Shown one piece after another: positions 1 through 7,496 of a stretch of DNA of 12,956 nucleotides. A program made the translations under genes and the position numbers. A model generated the notes under the pieces. The model was not told the origin of the DNA. It saw only the letters and a list, made by a program, of their open reading frames with translations, and did no database searches. This DNA is from Byssochlamys sp. IMV 00236 (taxonomy: Eukaryota; Ascomycota; Eurotiomycetes; Eurotiales; Thermoascaceae). How positions within the stretch are numbered: position 1 is the first letter of the stretch; each line of letters opens with the position of its first letter. The stretch lies in contig MSJH02000114.1 in the NCBI GenBank assembly GCA_001931875.2, forward strand, positions 1-12,956. Direction: 5' to 3'.

Positions 1-14
1 ATATATATATATAT
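1..14. repeat. (AT)7 microsatellite at the window edge
   Basis: Seven perfect AT units form the first 14 bases, just beyond the 3' end of the eL37 gene. It may be part of a longer tract cut by the window border. Confidence 0.9.
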
Positions 15-59
15 GAAGAGAGCATATCGTTCACTGTGTATATTCTGTTTATTTCCATT

Positions 60-556
60 TTAAGCAGCTACAGTTTGCTTCTTGGCTTGAGTACCTTCAC
101 GGAAACCATTCTTGAAACGACGATGAACCTCCTTCAAGTGAGCCATGCGACCAGTACCGGTGGTCTTTCTTCTCTTTCCCTTTTCAGACCAGTTGACTAT
201 AATAAAAAAAGTGTTGAGTTTTCTTCTTTTGTACATGCTAGTAAATCTTACAAGATCTAATTTTGGCAGAAGGATATCCACATTGAGCACAAGTCTTCTT
301 TTGCTTGTGGAAAGCACGGTTGCCACAACGTCGGCATAAGGTGTGAGTCTTGGTGTGACGCTTACCGAATGAGCTGGTACCTTTGGTCTATAATGAATTT
401 GTTAGTTATTCAATGTTCATGGTCATCTCGGCTTCTCTTTTGATTTTTCTCTCTTTTTCATTGTTATCATCTATCCTCCCCCATCCATCCATCCATTTAT
501 CCATCCATCTCTCTGCATGTACACACACGTCTGATTGTTTAATCTATATTTACCAT
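60..556 (-). CDS. RPL37: 60S ribosomal protein eL37 (L37e), 3 exons
   Basis: Zinc-binding protein of the large ribosomal subunit. Model: exon 1 556-554 (only the ATG), exon 2 387-252, exon 3 196-60, giving 91 residues, against about 88-97 in the family. The product opens [19 protein letters not shown] and carries CRRC and CAQC, the zinc-ribbon pairs, 11 residues apart. It continues with [17 protein letters not shown] and ends in TAA. Intron 1 (553-388, 166 nt) starts GTAAAT and ends TATAG; it holds a CCAT repeat. Intron 2 (251-197, 55 nt) starts GTAAG and ends TATAG. The second splice gives Phe where most homologues have Tyr before NW. No in-frame ATG precedes the Thr codon of exon 2, and the ATG before a good donor at 556 gives the canonical MTKG start. 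Identity is very sure; the location of the ATG exon is slightly less so. Confidence 0.95.
481..509. repeat. CCAT tetranucleotide repeat in eL37 intron 1
   Basis: Four CCAT units, then a TTAT interruption, then two more ATCC-phase units. It lies wholly within the first intron of the eL37 gene and probably explains why that intron is the longest in the window. Confidence 0.8.
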
Positions 557-793
557 TCTTAAAGATGAAGCACGTAAGAAGGGAGGTTCATAGGTATAGA
601 GTGGGAGGATGTCATGTCTCTTTGTCCAGAGCGGCGGCGGACATTGAAATGGATATGCAGGTCAATGCACACAGTGTTTCTTGTTGAATTTTAGACCCTG
701 AAACAAACACATCAGTTGCTTTTGGACAGCCAAAGGTTTTCTGGGTTGCAGCCTGGCCATCTTTTTTGGTGCTTTTATTTGTCTATTTTCACC
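557..793. other. eL37 upstream region, no gene seen
   Basis: These 237 bases lie 5' of the eL37 start (minus strand) and before the transposase-like scrap. No open frame of coding character was recognised. A GCGGCGGCGG patch stands out near 631. The eL37 promoter must lie here, but no known ribosomal-protein promoter box could be pointed to with confidence. Confidence 0.5.
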
Positions 794-1146
794 ATGGACT
801 ATACTTATGATGATCCGGGGCGTCTTTTGGCTTATGTTGAAGAAATGGAACTGTAAGATTATGAACTCCGCTACACCAGTTTCTCCTCATTTAGAAGCAA
901 TGGATGACGATGATGACATTGCCGCCTAAATCAAGTCTACAACGAATTTCGCTTACAAAGAGTACAGTGCTGATCAAATCATGCGTTTTATAATGCTTCA
1001 AAACGAAGAGCAGTTTGGTATCCGAGGCTGCAACTGTTTATGGAATCCCTCATTCTTGAACATGTATTCTCTTTGTGAGTTGAATACAGGGCATGGAAGC
1101 GTTGTTCCTGACAGATCGCAAACTGGATAAGAACATATTGAATTTT
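794..1146 (+). pseudogene. Degraded transposase N-terminal fragment (mariner/IS630-like helix-turn-helix)
   Basis: A broken plus-strand coding remnant. An ATG at 794 opens 20 codons ending in TAA. From 861 another stretch encodes an acidic patch, a TAA, then YKEYSADQIMRFIMLQNEE. A one-base shift near 1011-1020 leads to LVSEAATVYGIPHS followed by TGA, and ELNTGHGSVVPDRSQTG near 1078-1130 followed by TAA. The pattern resembles the N-terminal DNA-binding part of Tc1/mariner-type transposases: a short helical repeat, an AA..YGIP helix-turn-helix, then a linker with G-GSV-P. No DDE/D catalytic part was found downstream. The family call rests on motif memory, so it is only moderately sure. That this is a dead coding relic is better supported, given multiple stops and a frameshift inside protein-like sequence. 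Confidence 0.5.
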
Positions 1147-2043
1147 AGATTAGATTAGTAAACAGGTATTAATTATGGTGTTTAATATGTCAAAACTAGT
1201 CTTTCTTCTACCACTGTGGCGGGTTATGTCTTATGATAGCTGGATCTTCTTGTACTAGTAAGTTACTTGCTTGTGATCATAAGTAAGCAACCATGAAATG
1301 CCATCTATAGCTTATTAATTATGGAAAAATCACTAAGACTATGTCATACTCTAAGGAAAAAGCGGAGTGTTCAATCTAAATAATATCGCTTGCGAAAACA
1401 AAAACAATATAAAAAGGTCATCATTAGCGTGTTTATGGATTGTTATAAAATCTTATAACGCATTACATAATAAATTGACAGCATTTGCCTCAGTAGTTCG
1501 TACTGGTCTTCTTCTAGCCGTGCATATCGATGGTATACGTTGACCACATGTGCTTTGTCATATTTGAGAATTACTTCCTGCTTTTCCTTGATTTGTGAAT
1601 GATTGTGCAGCAAATTTTGGAGGTCTTTACATTTTCTCGTTAAACTGGTGAAATCCAAGCAAGCGATACAATTTCTCTTTTCTCTCAGTAGAAGTATAAT
1701 ATAAAATATGCAAGTTTTAGTATCACTAATCCAATTCAATGTATTACGTTCTCTTTTACCTTGTGCTGAACCTGTTACATTGAAATTGCTATCATAAATT
1801 TATCGAAAGCTTTGTTATCTACGGACATGTATACATTGTTGACTATCTTTTACAAAAGATCAGCTTTCTAATCGTTGATGGTCGAGTACAGTTTACAGTG
1901 ATATAAACAGTTGTTCAAACTTTATTAAATTTATATTCCTTTTTGCGTTGATAATCGACGTTGACTAGTTGTAGTGAACGATGCATCTTTAGTTTCTTTA
2001 GCTTGTGTACAATCGTTTATGACTGCGCTATAACTAGAAGACT
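1147..2043. other. AT-rich gap between transposon relics; one anonymous 98-codon minus-strand ORF
   Basis: About 900 AT-rich bases without a recognised gene. The only long open frame is 1739-1443 on the minus strand. It is lysine-, leucine- and tyrosine-rich with a helical, coiled-coil-like C-terminal part including ARLEEDQYELLRQML. Its listed start is not ATG (the codon is TTG), no domain is recognised, and no splice partners are obvious. It could be an exon or relic of another mobile element, or chance. The segment also has a 28-bp imperfect palindrome (1263-1290) and two copies of TATTAATTATGG (1167-1178 and 1313-1324). Confidence 0.4.
1263..1290. repeat. 28-bp imperfect palindrome centred on TGATCA
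   Basis: The arms TTACTTGCTTG and TAAGTAAGCAA flank the self-complementary core TGATCA. Eleven of 14 pairs match. It lies in non-coding DNA downstream of the transposase-like scrap and could be a relic of an element end or chance in AT-rich sequence. Confidence 0.5.
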
Positions 2044-2120
2044 AATGAATAAAAAATAACGTCTTATTCATTTTATACTTACCGAGGCGTTAAGGAATGC
2101 ACTGCCGTTATGGACAGCGC
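2044..2120 (-). other. Two small hairpins just downstream of the Fanzor-like stop
   Basis: Read on the minus strand, the first hairpin (2120-2099) pairs GCGCTG with CAGTGC over a 10-base loop, with one G-U pair. The second (2072-2044) has perfect 9-bp arms, AATGAATAA and TTATTCATT, with an 11-base spacer. They begin 2 and 50 bases after the stop codon of the Fanzor-like relic. In TnpB and Fanzor systems the guide (omega) RNA is typically encoded around the 3' end of the nuclease gene, so the position is suggestive. Hairpins this small are common in AT-rich DNA, and no RNA family is recognised. Confidence 0.3.
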
Positions 2121-2121
2121 A

Positions 2122-2973
2122 TTAAATCCAGAGAGCACCGTTAATCCTTTGAAGGTCTTTTGAAGGGGGGGGAGGACTTTCATTGTCGTGTTTTGATTTG
2201 TAAACAAAGATACCATATATATTTAATGCACTGTTCATATCGCGATTCCAAACCGTACCACAAGATTCACACTTGAGGACAGAGTGTACTCTTCGCTTTG
2301 ATCCAGTAATTGAGATATTATTTAATTGTTTGGATTTGCACTTGTTACATATCTGACTCGTTAAATGCTCGTCAACCGAAACAAATTCGGTCCTCCGGTT
2401 GGATTGTTTGCATTTTCGTTTGGTTTCTTCAGTAATGCGTCTAGTAGGTGCAGCTCGTTTTCCTTTCATACTTGAACAAAAAGAACCGTTTCCGAACGCA
2501 ATGATTCGCTTTCGTTGAGCGGAGGAAGGGAGGCCAGCAGGAGGTAGAGGTACATGTTTGCTTTTGTTTGGGTTTTGATTTTTAGCGCCAATTGTGCTTG
2601 ATTTGTCATACTATTTGCTGTTGTCAAAGAGTCTTTTCACAATTTCTTAAGTTTCTTTTTACTTGTTGATATACGCTTTGAACTTTAGCTTTTTAAGATC
2701 TATGTCATACGCAGCATTATTAAAATAAACACCATGCAAGAGAGCGACATACCATTTATCTTGACAGTAGTAGTTATGGACTCTTTGATAGCTTTGTAGA
2801 CGTGTAGAGGCAGCTAGTAAAAATGAGGTCAAGTGTGCAGTTTTTAAAGTAGATAATTCACTAATATACTTAAATTCGTCAAAATGACACTCTTGATGCT
2901 CTTTTCGTCTTCTTGTAGCAAGATTGTAACTACACAAATGATAATTCTCTTCCAAGCTTGTAGTTCTAATACA
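2122..2973 (-). pseudogene. Fanzor (eukaryotic TnpB/OrfB-like) RNA-guided nuclease, C-terminal half, inactivated
   Basis: One minus-strand frame runs from about 2973 to the stop at 2122, broken by TAA (2649-2647 and 2661-2659) and TAG (2613-2611). The first part contains YNLATRRRKEHQECHF. After the stops come KRIIAFGNGSF, VDEHLTSQICNKC, LKCESCGTVW and NRDMNSALNIYGIF. These match the C-terminal half of Fanzor/OrfB proteins: the RuvC-II region, a zinc ribbon with two CXXC pairs, and the RuvC-III Asp in NRD. At the RuvC-II position there is Gly (FGNG) instead of the TnpB Glu. A Glu in VDEH lies 41 residues later, in line with the relocated catalytic Glu reported for Fanzors. The RuvC-I DPG-type motif and the N-terminal half were not found, so the copy looks truncated as well as interrupted. 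Upstream of 2979 lies a pyrimidine-rich stretch that could be an intron end. Family call is confident; function is certainly lost as it stands. Confidence 0.85.
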
Positions 2974-3075
2974 TTGAAGTAAAGAAAAAAGGAAAAAGGA
3001 AAAGTAACTGCGGATAGTCTTGTCATGCTAAATTAACGATCAACAACATTTTTTTATTAATTAATCATGTTTTCT

Positions 3076-3183
3076 TTAATAGTAAAATGCTTCTCGAATG
3101 AAAGGGCACTCCACTTTTAATATATTGCACATCTTGCTGTAATCTCCGAAGTAGTTTTCTTTATAAAAGTGATGGAATAAGGA
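3076..3183 (-). other. Protein-like fragment in frame with the Fanzor-like relic, origin unknown
   Basis: A 35-codon open stretch ending in TAA at 3078-3076 reads as ordinary protein, including HFYKENYFGDYSKMCNILK and VECPFIREAFYY. It is in the same frame as the Fanzor-like remnant beginning about 100 bases downstream, and the sequence between has several stops. It may belong to the missing N-terminal half of that gene, to the 3' continuation of the Helitron relic, or be chance. No domain is recognised. Confidence 0.25.
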
Positions 3184-3281
3184 TACTAAACTGACACACG
3201 ATGGTCATGAATCATTATCTAAACACCAGGAACAGTGATTGAAGAAGCAATAGTAAATAGGGAAAAGAAGAAACACAAACT

Positions 3282-4465
3282 CTAATGACACCCATATGTT
3301 CCATGATGAAATATCAGTACGCAATTTGCACACACGTATGTAGCATGTGTCTGGCTGATACGCTGAAAGCGCTGCTCAAATCTAGTGTTTTGACGAAGTC
3401 TGTTATTGCTTCTCAAGGCAAGAACAATATCGCGGAAGCTTCTATCACTCTACTCGATAGGGATAACAGCAGCAATCTCCTCCATTGTTGGAAGGTTGTG
3501 AGTGCGTCTATCGCTTCTTTCAATTAAACGCATTCTCATTGATGGGCTGATAATGATGTATGGCGCACTGTCTTCTCTTGGTTGTTACCATCACCGACAG
3601 TGTTGCTGCTCTCATGGTTGCTCAGTACCTCATGTGCATGGCAATATACACGCGCAAAGGGATTGCATTGAGCAAACATAGCTGAAAGCTCCCTAATTAT
3701 CTCAGGATCAAGGTTGTTGTTTCGTACTTATCTTCGTTCAGTGGCATAGGAAGGATCAAATATATATAGCTGGGCGTAGGAAGGCTCACTGCCCTCAGCT
3801 GGAGTCAAGGGGCCTTGACGGTGGCAAAGTGCGTCGTGGATCTGAAAGGCGTTTAATCCACTCCTATTGTTATTGTTGTTGCTGTTGTTGTTGTTGGCAC
3901 GATCTTCAGCCGAGACAATGTCACAGCCTAAGGAAGTAAATGCAAAGGCAGCGTTATATTGGCGAAGGTTGTCCTTAAAGTGCCTTCCTTGAGTGTCTAC
4001 GCTTGCAAGCAAGTCCTTCAAGTATTGAGGTGGGTCAGGTAAGAGTTGCAATTGGACTGATCCCTGCTTGCAGCATGATTCCCAGCTAGGATTACTCTCT
4101 TGCCTTTCATCGATCCAGTGCAAGGCGTAGCAATGGGGACACTCTTTGTCCATACGTCCAAGGACCAAAGGACGAAGGCGAGAAAGCTGCGAGATATAGG
4201 CAGCAGGTTCTGCCCTGGGACTGCCTCTGGGTCTACTCTCAGCATCAGAAGACTAGACTGTTCTTGGTCTTCCTCTAGGTCTAGTAGCGACATCAGCTTC
4301 TTCGTGTTGGTCCTCGGCACGACATCTACGGCGTGATGCTGCTACTCGTTCTCTGTATGCTTGACAGATACGATGACATGAGTCAACGGGTAAAGGTGCA
4401 TGGTAGGAAGAACAGCTGGTTGTACTTTGGTTGTCGTTGTTTTCTATTTTTCTAATAAGCGTCAA
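3282..4465 (-). pseudogene. Helitron replicase/helicase, N-terminal fragment, inactivated
   Basis: A minus-strand relic of the N-terminal part of a fungal Helitron protein. From 4465 the frame gives an Arg-rich segment (YRERVAASRRRCRAEDQHEE), TAG at 4255-4253, then CPHCYALHWIDER, NLRQYNAAFAFTSLG, AQLYIFDPSYATERR and TAA at 3730-3728. It continues in frame with LDPEIIRELSAMFAQCNPF. A one-base shift near 3570-3580 leads to YIIISPSMRMRLIERSDRR and HNLPTMEEIAAVIPIE, TAG at 3452-3450, then SDRSFRDIVLALRSNN and FHHGTYGCH before TAG at 3284. This motif order, zinc-knuckle-like CPHC-ALHW, then RQYN-A-AFTSLG, AQLYI-DP, and the ending before the LLFPHG-GWH block, is typical of Helitrons. The HUH nickase and helicase domains are absent. 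A poly-Asn insertion sits inside. Family identity is confident; element ends were not found. Confidence 0.85.
3866..3896. repeat. Imperfect trinucleotide repeat encoding poly-Asn in the Helitron relic
   Basis: TTG/TTA-type triplets on the plus strand read as AAC/AAT with one AGC on the minus strand, giving an Asn-rich run of ten residues (one Ser) in the Helitron frame. It keeps the frame open. Confidence 0.75.
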
Positions 4466-4593
4466 GATGGGGACATAATGTTAGTGAATAGGAACTATAT
4501 GAATTTGCCTTTTATTCTCTTTTTTTTTTTTTCAAGGCATGTCCATACCTGATTCTTTTAAAAAGGGTTTTATTGTATTTTAAAAATAATATC

Positions 4594-4646
4594 AGGAGAG
4601 AAAGAAAGAAAAAACCAGAAGGGAGAGAGAGAGAAAAAGGGGAAAG
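4594..4646. repeat. Polypurine tract (51 of 53 purines)
   Basis: AG-rich low-complexity run on the plus strand, broken only by CC at 4615-4616. It is non-coding and lies downstream of the MFS transporter gene. Confidence 0.8.
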
Positions 4647-4744
4647 CAAGCTCATATGATTGTGGTCCGAGGCTCGGTTCGAACAAATGGCAAAAAAAGG
4701 CTCAGAGTGCGATTAATTTCTGGTAAAAGTTTGTGTTGCTTGCA

Positions 4745-4766
4745 TATTTTCCGACTATTTTCCGAC
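4745..4766. repeat. Tandem duplication of an 11-bp unit
   Basis: TATTTTCCGAC occurs twice back to back, followed by a weaker third copy (GTATTTTATGG). Non-coding; probably replication slippage. Confidence 0.8.
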
Positions 4767-4852
4767 GTATTTTATGGTCTAATTCCAGTACAAATTAGTT
4801 AAAAAGAAATCAAGGAGACTTTTTGTTACCTGAATGTAAAGAAAAGGGTTTA

Positions 4853-6482
4853 TTAGACGGTAAAAGTCCATTCCCAAGCCAGAAAAGCACTTGAAAGAAT
4901 GAAAAGTAATGAATATTTATAAATAAGGGTGTAGTCATGATTTGATGATATCAAGTAACCTGTTGCTATAACACCTAATGCGTAACCAACATGACTATAC
5001 ACAGTAGACAAGTATCCTTTCAGCATCACTCGTTTATCTTCTGTAAGTAATGAAGAATTGACGTGATTTATAGCCAGTAGCCATATCATGTGAAAGGAGA
5101 GACCTATAAAGAAAATTAAGAAATTCTATCCTTAGGGTTGCATATACACGCACATATACATACCTTGGCATAGCTGTAAAATAATGACGCTTATTTGAAT
5201 CAAAATGGTATTCATGGTTAGATATATATACACAACTGTGGACAATAGTGATAGGGCGTAGGCGCTACAGGTAACAATCCATAAATGTGCAACATGCTCA
5301 ATCACCTAAATGAACATTTATGCGATAAATTCATCGGCACACACACACAAATGTTTGTTTTTTTGACGGCTTACATGAATTAACAAGCGATCAGCCAATA
5401 GACTAGAGAAAATTTCCATAGATCCAACGGCGCCAATGATATAGGTTGGCATTTTCAATTTATCATAGAGAAAAAGGTAAATGACAGATTGAGTCATTCC
5501 GCGAACGATGCCCAAGCAAAGGAACGATATCTGCATGGACCGCGCAACTCTTTTCTCCTGTGCATCCTCTTCATGTGAACAAGATATCTTTAATAATGAC
5601 ATTAATACGATGGAAGCTGAAGAGGCAGGTGGATGGGGCAGTCGAACGAGATCAAATGAAGCATACTGATCTATAATGGATGTATATTTTGAATGTGTTG
5701 TTGTCATGCGTTGCAGCATGCTTGCATCTTCTTCAGAAATATGAGAGAGATGTTCTCCAAATACATGATAGGGTTTGTAAATAATTTCAGTTGTTAAAAG
5801 AGGCTGATGCTGTCTCCCTACCAATAATGCTGGATCTACTGCTTGTACACTTGTTGATAAAGAGAGCAGGAACAATGCGACTGATCCTATTAGTAGGACA
5901 ACCATGAGTGTATCAAAATCATGATCTCCTTCTAAGAAACAGCCAATAGCAAATGTCACTATAGCCAAAGTAAATTTCCCCCAATTTCTTTCCTTTGCTA
6001 ATATGAGTGTGTATATACAGATATATTTTACATCAATTACTTTTCTCTATCAACACGCGTTTTTACATAAATCATCTATGCTCACCATACAATATTTTAT
6101 AATCACCTAATATTTTAATGATGGCACTGTCTATAACTACTTCAAGTGGCTGAAAGAATGATCCATCGAGAATACAGGAAATAATGGCAGCGGGTAGGAT
6201 AAAGGGCGTCCAAGTGGGCGGGATGGAAAGGACGATCAATATACCAATGGCTCCAATGGCTGTTAGTAAACCGGTAAGGACACCATGGAGTGAAGGGTGT
6301 CGATCAATGATATGTATCCATACCATTGCAGCTGGCATCTTTAAAAGGATGATACAAGATGACAATAAGTAAATAATAAAGACATCCAAGTGTAAATGAT
6401 AGATGTAATATAGAATCAGAAAAGGATGGACACTGATTGTAGTAGCATGGGCAATCGTCAATAGCTTTGTCCAAAAGAGCAT
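4853..6482 (-). CDS. Major facilitator superfamily transporter, MFS_1-like (MFSD6/LacY-type), 4 exons
   Basis: Multi-pass membrane transporter of unknown substrate. Model: exons 6482-6086, 5997-5375, 5305-5164 and 5103-4853, giving 470 residues. Introns of 88, 69 and 60 nt have GT-AG ends and matching phases. Hydrophobic helices fill residues 1-130 (including PFLILYYIYHLHLD and GVLTGLLTAIGAIGILIVLS), then 141-183. A long polar loop at about 185-285 is the usual central MFS loop. The second helix bundle contains LGIVRGMTQSVIYLFLYDKL and QGLSFHMIWLLAINHVN, followed by LKGYLSTVYSHVGYALG. The motifs around LGDYKILY and QGLSF are typical of the MFSD6-like group. The chosen ATG is the first in frame; a 39-nt pyrimidine tract (coding strand) lies 10 nt upstream. 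The RWDD2-like stop is 102 bp away on the same strand, so this promoter is very short. Substrate cannot be inferred. Confidence 0.85.
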
Positions 6483-6491
6483 CGCGTTAAT

Positions 6492-6530
6492 AAGGAAAAG
6501 AAAGAAAAAAAAGGGGGGGGGGAAGAAAAG
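6492..6530. repeat. 39-base polypurine/polypyrimidine tract with G10, directly 5' of the MFS gene
   Basis: All bases are purines on the plus strand, including G10 at 6513-6522. On the coding (minus) strand it is a C/T tract ending 9 bases before the ATG, so it probably lies in the promoter or 5' UTR. A CA repeat lies just upstream at about 6562-6574. Confidence 0.8.
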
Positions 6531-6584
6531 CAAGACATTTCTAATATTTATGCAAACATAAACACACACACAAAGCACAAGGTT

Positions 6585-7496
6585 TTATGTTTCACGGCAT
6601 TCAAATAAATAATTGAACGCTCTTCCGCATCCTTTCTCTTCCATCCATGCTTGAAGCATACCCAAATTGTTATGATTAGAGAATGCTCCATGTATGTCAA
6701 ATTTGACTTCTGTCATGTCTTTAAATAATCTACACTTGTCTACTTCTTCTCTAGTCAAACATTGTGCCTGTTCCTTCCATTGTGATGTCATCTTTTTATG
6801 TGAAGAAGGAATATCTGACCAACTAACAGTCTTGATATCATGTATAAATTGATTGACTTTCTCCTTTGGTCCTTCTAGACACATACATCCCGGTTTTCCA
6901 GGGCAAAGAAATCCCGTGATATTATAGCTAGGTGCCCAGTCGATGATATGCCCTCTCTATCCTGTTATTTAGTCTTGTAAAAAATACTTTACTCCTTTCT
7001 TTACCTTTTCTCTTGTGTAAATCATTGGAAACCATATCCATTCTCTTAGAAATTCAATAGGTTCATCACTTGTATCCTTCTTTAATTGCTTCTGTTGCTG
7101 CTTTTCATATTCTTCCAGCATAGGTTCAGCAAGAGTCGAGATCGTTTGAATACTCTCTATTATCCGTGAAGCACGATCGTCTCCTTCTACAGCAGCAAGT
7201 GCATCTGTCAGTTGTTTATGATCTTGTCTTGACAACCAGTGATTATCACTAGATGGTAATGATAAATCATAATTCTCAGAGATCAAAGAAAGTCGACAAT
7301 AAAAGCACAAAAAGAGTTCTTTTATAGGTGCTTTTATGATCATTTCGATATATTGCTTATCCAATACATTTTGTTCCTGTTGAAGCTGTTTATATACTTT
7401 TTCATCTTGATCACTGACAAATGTAAACTCTTGGTCAAAGTATAATGATTTTAAAAACTCAATGATCTCTAGTGAATCTTGAGCCAAGTTTGACAT
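6585..7496 (-). CDS. RWD domain + DUF1115 protein (RWDD2-like), 2 exons
   Basis: Model: exon 1 7496-7005, intron 7004-6957 (48 nt, GTAAAG...ATAG), exon 2 6956-6585, giving 287 residues. The N-terminal third looks like an RWD fold, with an opening helix (SLEIIEFLKSLYF) and SLPSSDNHWLSRQDHKQL matching the usual Pro-rich loop and following helix. The C-terminal part fits DUF1115 as in RWDD2A/B: REWIWFPMIYTREK, spliced in phase to RGHIIDWAPSYNITGFLCPG, then GKPGCMCLEGP and GCGRAFNYLF near the end. RWDD2 proteins have no firmly assigned biochemical role, so none is claimed. The ATG was chosen because no other in-frame ATG lies upstream and it places the RWD domain at the N-terminus. It is divergent from VPS33 with 125 bp between the start codons. 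Confidence 0.88.

Larger units (their letters stand above)
4466..4852. other. Non-coding gap between Helitron relic and MFS gene
   Basis: No gene is seen in these 387 bases. They contain a T run near 4521-4532, a 53-base purine tract, a tandem 11-bp repeat, and an isolated GGTTCGAAC that resembles a tRNA B box but has no pairing arms. They should include the 3' UTR of the MFS gene (minus strand) and the lost 5' end of the Helitron. Confidence 0.5.

Noticed and set aside
1167..1324. Two copies of TATTAATTATGG as possible element-flanking direct repeats
   Set aside because: A 12-bp match of AT-rich sequence 146 bp apart with nothing recognisable between; too weak to call a mobile element.
2611..2661. 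Possible intron removing the three stops of the Fanzor-like frame
   Set aside because: A GTAAAA donor exists, but the acceptors that would remove all three stops break the frame, and the in-phase acceptor leaves the TAG. Genuine stops in a dead copy fit better.
2844..3026. 60-codon minus-strand ORF beginning MTRLSAVTF
   Set aside because: It overlaps the Fanzor-like frame in another phase and has low-complexity Phe-rich content from a pyrimidine tract; no support as a gene.
3285..3527. 80-codon plus-strand ORF starting with ATG
   Set aside because: It lies opposite the Helitron relic, whose minus-strand frame has recognisable motifs through the same bases; it is a shadow frame.
2611..4255. 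Alternative genetic code with TAA/TAG as Gln
   Set aside because: eL37, VPS33, the GATA factor, the MFS gene and the ELMO-domain gene all end at conserved C-termini with TAA, so the code is standard.
4670..4685. GGTTCGAAC resembling a tRNA B box
   Set aside because: Bases on both sides do not pair to make a T arm on either strand, and no acceptor or anticodon stem could be built around it.
6483..6579. Extended N-terminus for the MFS protein upstream of the chosen ATG
   Set aside because: The extension has no ATG and would encode a run of Phe/Pro from the polypyrimidine tract.
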